From: an uncultured Oscillospiraceae bacterium
Lineage (GTDB): Bacteria; Bacillota; Clostridia; Oscillospirales; Oscillospiraceae
DNA: 64,000 bases
Assembly: GCA_947623745.1 (NCBI GenBank)
Contig: CANQHN010000002.1
Span: 97,133 to 161,132 of the forward strand
Reading direction: 5' to 3'
The notes below the pieces were generated by a model. That model had not been told where the DNA came from and did no database searches. It worked only from the letters and a program-made list of their open reading frames with translations. Of the stretch, positions 25,802 through 33,706 are shown piece after piece (positions within the stretch are counted from its first letter, which is position 1; each line of letters starts with the position of its first letter). The position numbers and the translations under genes are program-made.

Positions 25802-28342
25802 ATGAAACACGTTCCCCGCACTTCCCTGCCCCGCCGGCTGGGCGCGCTGGCCCTGTCCCTGCTGCTCCTTCTCCCCACGGCCTACGCTTCGGCGGGCGAG
25901 GAAAAACTCCGAACGGAGTATGAACTGGCCGACGGGCTTACATACGTGAACACCATCACCAGCCACCCCGCCGGCGGACGGGTGGAGAGCTACGCGCTGG
26001 AGCTGTCCGACAGCCGTGACGTGCTCCCCATCACCCTCCAGAGCTCCGGCACCCTCTACTCCGGCGCCACCATCGGCCGGGCGGTGGAGCAGGCCGAGGG
26101 CCTGGGCTACCGCGTGCTGGGCGCCGTCAACAGCGATTTCTTCGCCATGTCCACTGGTGTGCCCATGGGCATCGTCGTCGAGGACGGGGTGTACAAGTCC
26201 AGCCCCGAGGGCAGGACCGCCCTCACCATCACCGACGGCACCTTCGCCCTGGTGGAGCAGCCCCAGGTGACCATCACCCTGACCAACGCCTCCACCGGTC
26301 AGGAGACCGCCCTGACCCACCTGAACAAGTGGCGCTCCGCGGGGGGCGGGCTCTACCTGCTCAACGAGTATTTCTCCACCGTGTCCACCCGCACCTCCAC
26401 CGACGGGTGGATGGTGCGCATGGTGCCCCTGGACAGCGAGGCGGAGCTGTCCGTGTCCGGCCAGATGGAGCTGGAGGTCACCGAGCTGCTGGAGGGCAGC
26501 GAGGCCGCCCCCATCGGGGAGGACAACTACATCCTCACCGCCGACAAGGGCGCCGGCATGGAGTCGGTGTTCAAGTCCTTCCAGGTGGGCGACATCATCA
26601 CTCTGACCACCCAGTGCTCCCCGGAGCTGGAGGACGCGCAGTGGGCCTGCGGCGCTGGCGACGTGCTCATCCGGGACGGGCAGGTCACCGATTCCTCCGC
26701 CTGGGCCTACGCCAAGGACGGCCGGAACCCCCGCACCGCTCTGGGCGTGAAACGGGACGGCACCACGGTGCTGTACGCGGTGGACGGCCGGCAGTCGGGC
26801 TACTCCGCCGGTCTGAGCGAGGCGGACCTGGCCAATGAGCTGCTGGAGCAGGGCTGCCAGTGGGCCGTCAACCTGGACGGCGGCGGCTCCACCACCATGA
26901 GCGTGTGGGTCCCCGGCCAGGCCGGCCCCGCCATCGTCAACCGGCCCTCTGAAGGCAAGGCCCGCTCCTGCGCCACCTACCTGCTGCTGGTCACCGAGGA
27001 GACCGGCAGCGGCCGCCCGGAGCGGCTGGCCCTGAAGAACGACGGCCTGGTGGTGCTGGCCGGGACCAGCGTGGACCTGGGCGAGGTGGCCGTGCTGGAC
27101 GACGCGCTGAACCTGCTGGATGAGCAGGCCGACGACGTGACCATCCGCTCCCAGGACGACCTGGGCGAGGTGGACGGCACGATCTATACCGCCGGGGACC
27201 GCGCTGGCACCGACACCTTCACCCTGCGCTCCCGGGACCTGGACGCCCGGGGCACAGCGCAGATCCACGTGGTCACCGAGCTGACCGAGCTGGCCGTCAC
27301 GAAGGCCGGGGAGAGCGGGGCCCTGACCTCCCTCTCCGTGAAGCCCGGCGAGCAGGTGGCCCTGGCCGCCACCGGCCAGTTCTGGTCCCGGACCGCCATG
27401 CGGGACGTGGACGGCGTCACCTGGAGCGTCCAGGGGGACGTGGGCAGCGTGGATGAGTTCGGGGTATTCACCGCCGCCGACGGCGGGGCCTCCGGCACCA
27501 TCACCGCTCAGGCCGGCGGTCTGACCAAGACCATCCCCGTGGCCCTCACCGGCATCCACCTGGACGTGACCGAGGAACACTGGGCCTTCCCGGCGGTGGA
27601 GTACTGCTACAGCAATGGACTGGTCAGCGGCGTCACCCCCACGGAGTTCGGCCCCTCCCAGCAGATCCGACGGGGCGACTTCCTGCTGATGCTCTACCGC
27701 GCCGCGGGCCAGCCGGCGGTCACCACTACGGCTGACTTCCCTGACCTGTCCGCCGAGGACTACTACTACACCGCCATCTCCTGGGCCGTGGAGAACAGCC
27801 TCGCCTCCGGCATGGACGACGGCACCTTCGCCCCCAGGAGCAACGTCACCCGGGAACAGGCCTTCGTCATCCTCAACCGGGTGCTGCCCATCCTGGGCAT
27901 CCACCTGGACAGCGTCCCCGCCTACGTGCTGGACCAGTTCAAAGACCGCGCCGACCTGGCCTCCTGGGCCGCCGACCACGCCGCCCCCCTGGTGGCCTAC
28001 CAGATCGTCAGCGGCAGCGACGGCCGGCTCAACCCCAAGGGGGAGCTGTCCCGGGCGGAGATGGCCGCCCTGCTGTATAAGCTGGGCAGCTTCGACCCGG
28101 CGGCCGTCACCCCTGTCATCCCCGATCTGCCTGCGGACGCGGTCACCGGCGTGGTCTCCGGGGCCTCCACCCTGAACGTCCGTTCCGGCCCCGGCACCAG
28201 TTATGAGGTCCTGGGCCGGCTGGCCGAGGGCGACACGGTCACCGTCCTGGAGCGGCTGGACAGCGGCTGGCTGCGCATCCAGTTCCCCGGCGCCCCCGAG
28301 GGCGGATACGTCTCCGCGGATTACGTGGCCATCCAGGGATAA
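25802..28342 (+). CDS. SLH-anchored NAGPA-domain surface protein with C-terminal SH3
   Basis: An 846-residue exported protein. The signal peptide ends at about residue 28 (TAYASAG). A phosphodiester-glycosidase (NAGPA/DUF2233) domain lies at about 100-400, with GYRVLGAVNSDFFAMSTGVPMG and the active-site NLDGGGSTTM near 358. Ig-like segments follow to about 585, then SLH repeats (DVTEEHWAFPAVEYC, ADFPDLSAEDYYYTAI, QFKDRADLASWA) and a final SH3 repeat (VSGASTLNVRSGPGTSYEVL). The enzyme domain probably cuts a sugar-phosphodiester bond; SLH repeats bind pyruvylated wall polymer, which the facing csaB-fusion gene would make. The ribosome site is weak (GGAAAGG, 12-base spacing). Confidence 0.9.
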   Translation: MKHVPRTSLPRRLGALALSLLLLLPTAYASAGEEKLRTEYELADGLTYVNTITSHPAGGRVESYALELSDSRDVLPITLQSSGTLYSGATIGRAVEQAEGLGYRVLGAVNSDFFAMSTGVPMGIVVEDGVYKSSPEGRTALTITDGTFALVEQPQVTITLTNASTGQETALTHLNKWRSAGGGLYLLNEYFSTVSTRTSTDGWMVRMVPLDSEAELSVSGQMELEVTELLEGSEAAPIGEDNYILTADKGAGMESVFKSFQVGDIITLTTQCSPELEDAQWACGAGDVLIRDGQVTDSSAWAYAKDGRNPRTALGVKRDGTTVLYAVDGRQSGYSAGLSEADLANELLEQGCQWAVNLDGGGSTTMSVWVPGQAGPAIVNRPSEGKARSCATYLLLVTEETGSGRPERLALKNDGLVVLAGTSVDLGEVAVLDDALNLLDEQADDVTIRSQDDLGEVDGTIYTAGDRAGTDTFTLRSRDLDARGTAQIHVVTELTELAVTKAGESGALTSLSVKPGEQVALAATGQFWSRTAMRDVDGVTWSVQGDVGSVDEFGVFTAADGGASGTITAQAGGLTKTIPVALTGIHLDVTEEHWAFPAVEYCYSNGLVSGVTPTEFGPSQQIRRGDFLLMLYRAAGQPAVTTTADFPDLSAEDYYYTAISWAVENSLASGMDDGTFAPRSNVTREQAFVILNRVLPILGIHLDSVPAYVLDQFKDRADLASWAADHAAPLVAYQIVSGSDGRLNPKGELSRAEMAALLYKLGSFDPAAVTPVIPDLPADAVTGVVSGASTLNVRSGPGTSYEVLGRLAEGDTVTVLERLDSGWLRIQFPGAPEGGYVSADYVAIQG

Positions 28343-28350
28343 CAAAAACG

Positions 28351-28392
28351 CACCCCCGTCCCAACGAAAGGGACGGGGGTGTTTCTTTTCTT
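28351..28392. terminator. Terminator between the SLH gene and rqcH
   Basis: A perfect 12-bp stem (28351-28362 with 28370-28381) followed by TTTCTTTTCTTTT. Confidence 0.85.
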
Positions 28393-28394
28393 TT

Positions 28395-30158
28395 CTATTT
28401 GACCCGCAGGCGCTTGACCAACTCCTCGCTGGGCTCCACCCAGGCGGTCTCATAGGTGGTGTAGACCACCATGCCGGGGCGGGCGCCGGCGGGCTTCTTC
28501 ACGTACTTCACCGGCGTGTAGTCCACCGGAACCCGGCCGCTCTCCCGCCCCTGGGAGAACCAGGCGGCCAGACGGGCGGCCTCGTTGAGGCTCTGCAGGT
28601 CCGGCTGGCCCCCCTCGGTCCACAGGATGACGTGGGAGCCGTGGATCTTCTGGGTGTGGAACCAGATATCGCTCTTGAAGGCCTGCTTGCAGGTGAGCAG
28701 GTCGTTCTGGGTGTTGTTCTTGCCCACGCTGATGCGCAGGCCGGCGCTGGAGCGGAACTCCATGGGCTTGGAGGACACCCGGCGCTCCCGCCCCTTCGCC
28801 TTGGAGGGGCGGCGGAGATAGCCGGTATCGGTGAGCTCCTGGCGGATCTCCTGCAGGTCCCGCTCCCCCTCGGCCAGCTGGATGCTCTCCAGCACACTGT
28901 TGAGATACTCCAGCTCCTTCCGGCCCTTCTCCAGCTGGACGGTGAGCACCCCCTCGGCGGTCTTGGCCTTGTTGTACTCCTTATAGTATTTGGCGGCGTT
29001 CTGCTGGGGGGTCAGCAGGGGGTCAAGTTTTATGTCAACTTCTTTCCCCTCCGGGTCGTAGAAGTCCTCCGCCCGCAGGCGGCCCATCCCCCGCTCCATC
29101 CGGTAGAAGTTGGAGGTCAGGATGTCCCCCAGCTCCCGCAGCCGGTCCCGGCCCCTGGTGGCGGCCAGCTCCTGCTCCTGGAGGCCGATCTTCCGGGCGG
29201 TGCGGTCCCGGGCGTTGGTGACGGAGCGGATCAGGTCCCGGCCCCGCTGGCGCACTCGCTCCAGGGCCTCCCGCTGCTCGTAAAAGCGGTCCAGCAGCTG
29301 GGAGAAGGTATCGAAGGTCTGCCGCTCCATCAGCCCGCCGTACTGCTCCGCCGGGAAAAACGTAAAGTCAAAAGGCTTGCTGTCCCGCAGTAGCATGGTT
29401 GGGGTAAAGCGTCCCTCCTGGACAGCACTCAGCAGCCGCTCCAGCCCGTCCAACAGCCGGGCGCGGCCCTCTTCCCCCAGAACGTTCAGCCGCACGTCGG
29501 TCTCCCCGCCGGCGCGGAAGGCCAGCTCCCGGCACACCAGGGGGGACAGGCCGGAGAAGGTGTCCAGCAGCCACCGGTCCGCCTGGGCCTCCTCCGGGGC
29601 CCGGGCCAGCAGGCCCTCCAGCTCCGCCCGGTCCAGGGCGGTGGGGTCGAGCTTGTCCTGGGCGGGAGGCAGGCGGTAGAACATGCCGGGCAGCACCTGC
29701 CGCCTGGAGGACACGTCGCCGTCCACCCTCCGCAGGCAGTCCACGATGCGGCCCTCCCCGTCCAGCAGGATCAGGTTGGCCCCCCGGCCCAGGCACTCCA
29801 GCACCAGCCGGCGCTCCACCCGGTCGCCTAGCTCGTCCAGAGCTTCAAGTTTTATGTCAACTACCCGCTCCAGATGGGGCTGCTCGAAGGACATGACCCG
29901 CGCGCCGCTCAGGTGCTTGCGCAGCAGCATACAGAACATGGGCGGCACGTCCGGGTTCTCCCGGCTGATCTGGGTCAGCTGGGCCCTAGGGCGGCTGGGG
30001 TTGGCGCACAGCAACAGCCGCACGTTCCCCGCTGGGGCGCGCAGGGCCAGCACCACCTCGTCCCGACTGGGCTGGTATATCTTGTCGATCCTGCCCCCCG
30101 CGGCGGCGGCGTTCAGCTCCGCCGCTATCCCGGACAGGCACAGGGCGTCCAGAGGCAC
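28395..30158 (-). CDS. rqcH: RqcH/NFACT ribosome quality-control protein
   Basis: RqcH binds stalled 50S subunits with peptidyl-tRNA and directs C-terminal alanine tailing of the nascent chain. The 587-residue protein has the NFACT-N domain (LSGIAAELNAAAAGGRIDKIYQ), a central coiled-coil region (about 270-430) with LDPLLTPQQNAAKYYKEYNK, and the C-terminal NFACT-R domain (KSDIWFHTQKIHGSHVIL). The GTG start has only a weak ribosome site and lies four bases after mrnC, suggesting coupling. Two XerD-like words (29028-29041, 29850-29862) lie inside and both encode VDIKL with the same rare codons. Confidence 0.93.
   Translation of the reverse strand: MPLDALCLSGIAAELNAAAAGGRIDKIYQPSRDEVVLALRAPAGNVRLLLCANPSRPRAQLTQISRENPDVPPMFCMLLRKHLSGARVMSFEQPHLERVVDIKLEALDELGDRVERRLVLECLGRGANLILLDGEGRIVDCLRRVDGDVSSRRQVLPGMFYRLPPAQDKLDPTALDRAELEGLLARAPEEAQADRWLLDTFSGLSPLVCRELAFRAGGETDVRLNVLGEEGRARLLDGLERLLSAVQEGRFTPTMLLRDSKPFDFTFFPAEQYGGLMERQTFDTFSQLLDRFYEQREALERVRQRGRDLIRSVTNARDRTARKIGLQEQELAATRGRDRLRELGDILTSNFYRMERGMGRLRAEDFYDPEGKEVDIKLDPLLTPQQNAAKYYKEYNKAKTAEGVLTVQLEKGRKELEYLNSVLESIQLAEGERDLQEIRQELTDTGYLRRPSKAKGRERRVSSKPMEFRSSAGLRISVGKNNTQNDLLTCKQAFKSDIWFHTQKIHGSHVILWTEGGQPDLQSLNEAARLAAWFSQGRESGRVPVDYTPVKYVKKPAGARPGMVVYTTYETAWVEPSEELVKRLRVK
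29028..29041 (+). other. XerD half-site-like word 6
   Basis: TTTTATGTCAACTT inside rqcH; the minus strand reads V-D-I-K-L. Confidence 0.5.
29850..29862 (+). other. XerD half-site-like word 7
   Basis: TTTTATGTCAACT, a second copy inside rqcH, again V-D-I-K-L with the same codons. Confidence 0.5.
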
Positions 30159-30161
30159 CTC

Positions 30162-30596
30162 TCACACACCGCCTTCCGCATTTTCCGCGCGCTCTGCCCC
30201 CGCCATGAGGGCCTCGAAGAGCTGGTTGAGCCGGTCGGTCCTCCCCTGGAGGTACAGCCAGCCGAACAGGGCCTCCAGGGCGGTGGCGGCCTGGTACTCC
30301 CCCCGGCTGGCGGCCTTGGGGATGGAGTGGGGGGCGGTGTTGCGCCCCCGCCGGAACACGTCCGCCTCCTCCCGGGTCAGCAGGGGCAGCAGGGTCTTTG
30401 TCATCTCCGCCTGGGCGGGGGCGGCCACATAGCGGACGGTGGCCCGGTGCAGGTCGCCAGCCCTGGCCCGGCCGTGGAGGCACAGCCAGGAGCGCACCAT
30501 CACCTCGAACACGCTGTCCCCCAAATGGGCCAGACCCAGGCTGCTCAAGGCCAGCAGTTCCTCCCGGGGCATATCCAGGTGGAAATAGTCGGTCAA
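30162..30596 (-). CDS. mrnC: Mini-ribonuclease III
   Basis: A 144-residue RNase III catalytic domain without the double-stranded-RNA-binding domain, the size and form of MrnC, which trims 23S rRNA precursor ends. The catalytic region reads LSSLGLAHLGDSVFEVMVRSWL, with the second acidic site in YQAATALEALFGWLYL. The TTG start (30594-30596) is supported by GGGAG nine bases upstream and a promoter about 35 bases away. Usually found near cysS; here it is paired with rqcH. Confidence 0.93.
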   Translation of the reverse strand: MTDYFHLDMPREELLALSSLGLAHLGDSVFEVMVRSWLCLHGRARAGDLHRATVRYVAAPAQAEMTKTLLPLLTREEADVFRRGRNTAPHSIPKAASRGEYQAATALEALFGWLYLQGRTDRLNQLFEALMAGAERAENAEGGV

Positions 30597-30629
30597 AACG
30601 CACCGCTCCCGTCAAAACAGATTTTCCCT

Positions 30630-30658
30630 ATCATAACATGCCCGGGCCCGCTTGGCAA
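30630..30658 (-). promoter_or_regulatory. Promoter of mrnC-rqcH
   Basis: Minus strand TTGCCA (30653-30658), 17 bases, TATGAT (30630-30635). Confidence 0.7.
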
Positions 30659-30672
30659 GCGGGCCGACGGCA

Positions 30673-30708
30673 CAAAAAAAGACCGCCGCGCACGGCAGTC
30701 TCTTTTTG
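30673..30708 (-). terminator. Terminator of the DUF177-rpmF operon
   Basis: A nine-base-pair stem with a four-base loop (AGACTGCCG and CGGCGGTCT on the minus strand), followed by seven T. Confidence 0.85.
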
Positions 30709-30719
30709 TTCTGAGCAAA

Positions 30720-30905
30720 TCACTGGGCCTCCACCTGGCCGAAGGTACGGCCGTTGTAGGTCAGGCAATTTTTGCACATTCTGTGGGGCAGCCGGTAGGC
30801 ACCGCACTTGGGGCACTTCACGATACCGGGGGTCGCCAGCTTCCACACGGAGCTGCGCCGCTTATCGCGCCGGGCCTTGGATACTTTCCCTTTGGGAACC
30901 GCCAT
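30720..30905 (-). CDS. rpmF: 50S ribosomal protein L32, zinc form
   Basis: A 61-residue protein with the L32 opening [18 protein letters not shown] and a four-cysteine zinc ribbon (Cys31, Cys34, Cys44, Cys47). The start at 30905 has GGAGG eight bases upstream. It follows the DUF177 gene in the standard yceD-rpmF order. All four cysteines are kept, so this is the zinc-requiring paralogue. Confidence 0.97.
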   Translation of the reverse strand: MAVPKGKVSKARRDKRRSSVWKLATPGIVKCPKCGAYRLPHRMCKNCLTYNGRTFGQVEAQ

Positions 30906-30955
30906 TTGTGACACCTCCTTCGGTTTTTGCGTGCCGGTTCATGCACTTTTCGCTC

Positions 30956-31450
30956 TTACTCATCCAACAGCTGCGCAAGCGCCGCCAGCCGTGGGTCCAC
31001 TTCAGGACGGCAAGTACACGGGCCGAGATTCAAATCGGCCCCGCACCTGGCACACAGCCCCCTGCAGTCTTCTGAGCAAAGGTTTTTTGTGTCCATCGCA
31101 AGGATGAAGGCCGTCTCGGCCAGCTCGTCCAGATCCACCTGGCCGTCCTCCAGGAGCACGATCTCGTCGTTCTCCTCGTCCTCCAGCTGGCTGGCCAGCA
31201 GGCAGTCCAGGGGGACCGACTTGTCCCGGAAAAACTGCTTGCCGCACCGGTCGCACCGCAGGTCCAGCTCCGTGCCGGCCGTCCCCTCCAGCGCCAGGGC
31301 GCCGGCGTGGTTGGTCACGCGGCCCTGTACCAGCACGGGCTTCGTGATCGGCCGCTGGCCAAAAAAGTCCAGCTCGGACAGGTCCATCTGGAACCGGAAA
31401 GGCTTTGACGCATCCGGGACGTGGATGATATCCCGCAGATCCAGCCGCAT
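30956..31450 (-). CDS. DUF177 (YceD) family protein, rRNA accumulation-linked
   Basis: A 164-residue protein. It contains an RCDRCGKQF pair and a C-terminal CSEDCRGLCARCG cluster, the two cysteine groups usual for DUF177 in Firmicutes. YceD homologues sit before rpmF across bacteria and have been linked to 23S rRNA accumulation; the biochemical role is not settled. The start at 31450 has GGAGG eight bases upstream, and a full-consensus promoter lies about 55 bases away. Confidence 0.9.
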   Translation of the reverse strand: MRLDLRDIIHVPDASKPFRFQMDLSELDFFGQRPITKPVLVQGRVTNHAGALALEGTAGTELDLRCDRCGKQFFRDKSVPLDCLLASQLEDEENDEIVLLEDGQVDLDELAETAFILAMDTKNLCSEDCRGLCARCGADLNLGPCTCRPEVDPRLAALAQLLDE

Positions 31451-31504
31451 CAAATACCCCTCCCCTGGGGGCAGGCCCCATACTTGCATAATGGTACAGC
31501 GAGT

Positions 31505-31533
31505 ATTATAAAGAAAAAGCCGGCGAATGTCAA
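31505..31533 (-). promoter_or_regulatory. Consensus promoter of the DUF177-rpmF operon
   Basis: Minus strand TTGACA (31528-31533), 17 bases, TATAAT (31505-31510). Confidence 0.88.
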
Positions 31534-31624
31534 ATACTTTCTGCGTTTTCCTGCACAAAAAATTTCTCAAAAGCCGCCCCGGGACGGTGATTTTCACGGC
31601 GGGCAGGTTTTGGCGGCCCCTGGC

Positions 31625-31653
31625 TTGCAATCCGCGGGGGGCCGTGGTAGAAT
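31625..31653 (+). promoter_or_regulatory. Promoter of the pseudouridine synthase gene
   Basis: TTGCAA (31625-31630), 17 bases, TAGAAT (31648-31653). Confidence 0.7.
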
Positions 31654-31683
31654 TACCTGAAAAATGGAACGGGAGGGGTGCGC

Positions 31684-32694
31684 GTGCGGGAATTCACGAT
31701 CGGAAAGAACGACGCCGGGCAGCGGCTGGACCGCTGGCTGGGCAAGGCCCTGCCCCTGCTCCCCGCCCCGCTGGCCCAGAAGTACATCCGCCTCAAGCGG
31801 GTGAAGGTCAACGGAAAGGGCTCCAAGCGGGACGCCCGGCTGGCAGAGGGGGACGTGCTGCAGCTGTACATCAACGACGAGTTCTTTGACCGGCCCACCC
31901 CGGAGAACGCCTTCCTCTCCCTCTACCAGCCCAAGCTGGACATCCTCTACGAGGACGAGCACATCCTCCTGGCGGACAAGCGGCCCGGCATGGTGGTCCA
32001 CCCGGACGAGTCCGAGCGGGTAAACACCCTGCTCACCCACATCCAGGCCTACCTGTACCAGAAAAAGGAGTGGTCCCCCTACTGGGAGAACTCCTTCGCC
32101 CCCGCCCTGTGCAACCGCATCGACCGCAACACCGGCGGCATCGTCATCGCCGCCAAGACCGCCGAGGGCCTGCGGGTCATGAACCAGAAGATCAAGGACC
32201 GGGAGATCGAGAAGTACTACCTGTGCGTGGTCCAGGGGAAGCTGCCCAGGCCGGAGGGAAAGCTGGAGAACTACCTGTTCAAGGACGAGGCGAAAAAGCA
32301 GGTCTACGTCCGCTCCCGGCCCGAGCCGGGCGCCCGCACCGCCGTGACCCTCTACCGCACCCTGTGCGTGAGGGACGGCCTGTCCCTGGTGGAGTGCGAG
32401 CTGGTCACCGGGCGCACCCACCAGATCCGCGCCCAGTTCGCCGCCGCCGGCCACCCTCTCATCGGGGACGGGAAGTACGGCAGCGAGCGGGAAAACAGGA
32501 AATACGGCCGCCACGGCCAGGCGCTTTACTCCTATAAGCTGAAATTCTCCTTCACCACCGGCGCCGGGCCCCTGGAGGCCCTGAACGGGCGGGTGTTCCA
32601 GGTGCCTAGGGTGGACTTTGTGGAGGAGTTTTTCCCCGGGTTCTCCCTGGAGGGGGCCTCTGATACAGACCCTAATCAATCAGAATCGGTATGA
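31684..32694 (+). CDS. RluA-family pseudouridine synthase with S4 domain
   Basis: A 336-residue RNA-modifying enzyme. An S4 RNA-binding domain (GQRLDRWLGKALPLLPAPLAQ) is followed by the RluA-type catalytic domain. The active-site aspartate lies in NRIDRNTGG, where the family consensus is HRLDxxTSG, and the LVTGRTHQIRAQFAAAGHPL signature is present. RluC/RluD-type enzymes modify 23S rRNA; which site this one uses is unknown. A GTG at 31684 was chosen because GGAGG lies well spaced upstream; another GTG two codons earlier is possible. The last ten residues form a polar tail. Confidence 0.9.
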   Translation: MREFTIGKNDAGQRLDRWLGKALPLLPAPLAQKYIRLKRVKVNGKGSKRDARLAEGDVLQLYINDEFFDRPTPENAFLSLYQPKLDILYEDEHILLADKRPGMVVHPDESERVNTLLTHIQAYLYQKKEWSPYWENSFAPALCNRIDRNTGGIVIAAKTAEGLRVMNQKIKDREIEKYYLCVVQGKLPRPEGKLENYLFKDEAKKQVYVRSRPEPGARTAVTLYRTLCVRDGLSLVECELVTGRTHQIRAQFAAAGHPLIGDGKYGSERENRKYGRHGQALYSYKLKFSFTTGAGPLEALNGRVFQVPRVDFVEEFFPGFSLEGASDTDPNQSESV

Positions 32695-32714
32695 CGTCGC
32701 GGAAAAACCGGCAA

Positions 32715-32748
32715 AAAAGCGCCCCGGATCAGACCGGGGCGCTTTTTC
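32715..32748. terminator. Shared terminator of convergent units
   Basis: A 13-bp stem (AAAAGCGCCCCGG with CCGGGGCGCTTTT) with T runs in both directions, between the pseudouridine synthase and PfkB kinase genes. Confidence 0.88.
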
Positions 32749-32775
32749 TATTCCAAATTTGGCCGTCAGCGGAGC

Positions 32776-33669
32776 TCACCCGCGGAAGGCCAGCACCTCC
32801 GCCCGCTCGGGAATGGAGGGCGCCGCCCCCTGGCGGCCGATGGCGATGGCGGAGGCCCTGGCGGCCTGGTCCATGGCCGCCTCCACAGTTTCCCCCCCCG
32901 CGATCCCGGCCAGGAAGAAGCCGGTGAAAGTGTCCCCGGCGGCGGTGGTGTCCACCACCTGCACCGGGTAGGCCCGCTGGCGGACAGTCCGCGCCTTGTC
33001 CCGGTAAATGCTGCCCCGGGGGCCCAGGGTCAGCACCACCCGGCTGTCGGGATAGCGGCGGAGCAGCTCGTCCAGGCACTTCTCCTCGTCGGTCTCGCCG
33101 CCGCACAGGTCGGCGGCTTCCCCCTCGTTGAGCAGGAACCAGCTCACCTTCTCCAGGGGCAGCTCCAGCAGCGCCCGGGTCATAGGGGACGGGTTCAGTA
33201 CGATGTCCAGCCCCCGCTCCGCCGCGGCGGAGATGAGATAGCCCAGCTCGCTGATCTCGTTCTGCAGGACCAGGAGGTCGCCAGAGGCAAATTTGGCCAG
33301 GGTCCAGTCGATCTGTTCCCGGGTGATGGCCTGGTTGGCCCCGCCAAAGAGCAGGATGCAGTTCTCCCCCGCTGGGTCCACCTGGATGATGGCGTGGCCG
33401 GTGGCGCAGTCCTCCAGCCGGCGGATCAGGGAGATATCCACCCCCCCATCCCGCAGGCAGTCCAGCAGCATACCGCCGTCGGCGGCGCCCACGCTCCCGG
33501 CGTGGAACACCTGCCCGCCGGCCTTGGCCAGGGCCAGGGACTGGTTGAGGCCCTTCCCGCCGCAGAAGGTCTCTACCTTCTCCGCGGCCAGCGTCTCCCC
33601 CGGGCGGAGAAAGTGGGGCACGGTGTAAACTTTGTCCAGGTTCAGCGAGCCGAAATTCAAAATCTTCAC
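32776..33669 (-). CDS. PfkB-family sugar kinase (ribokinase-like)
   Basis: A 297-residue kinase. The N-terminal sugar-binding loop is FCGGKGLNQSLALAKAGG. The C-terminal ATP/anion-hole motif is VVDTTAAGDTFTGFFLAGI, with the catalytic aspartate in AAGD. The closest pattern is ribokinase, which would make ribose 5-phosphate, but fructose, adenosine or other pentose specificity cannot be excluded. GTG start with AAGGAGG eight bases upstream. It lies 37 bases after the ARH gene, so the two form an operon: the ARH protein would release a sugar that this enzyme phosphorylates. Confidence 0.85.
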   Translation of the reverse strand: MKILNFGSLNLDKVYTVPHFLRPGETLAAEKVETFCGGKGLNQSLALAKAGGQVFHAGSVGAADGGMLLDCLRDGGVDISLIRRLEDCATGHAIIQVDPAGENCILLFGGANQAITREQIDWTLAKFASGDLLVLQNEISELGYLISAAAERGLDIVLNPSPMTRALLELPLEKVSWFLLNEGEAADLCGGETDEEKCLDELLRRYPDSRVVLTLGPRGSIYRDKARTVRQRAYPVQVVDTTAAGDTFTGFFLAGIAGGETVEAAMDQAARASAIAIGRQGAAPSIPERAEVLAFRG

Positions 33670-33706
33670 AGCGGCGTCCTCCTTATATATTTATGTACAG
33701 AGCGCT

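Noticed and set aside
25631..28453. Very long open frame on the minus strand opposite the SLH/NAGPA gene
   Set aside because: In GC-rich DNA the strand opposite a real gene often stays open. The plus-strand protein has a signal peptide, promoter and three known domains; the antisense translation is Gly/Ala/His/Gln-rich with no domain.
33682..33705. TGTAAAGCGCTCTGTACA palindrome between the ARH and kinase genes as a cre/LacI site
   Set aside because: Half-sites match only seven of nine positions and spacing does not fit the CcpA consensus; it lies at the ARH stop codon inside an operon without a promoter.
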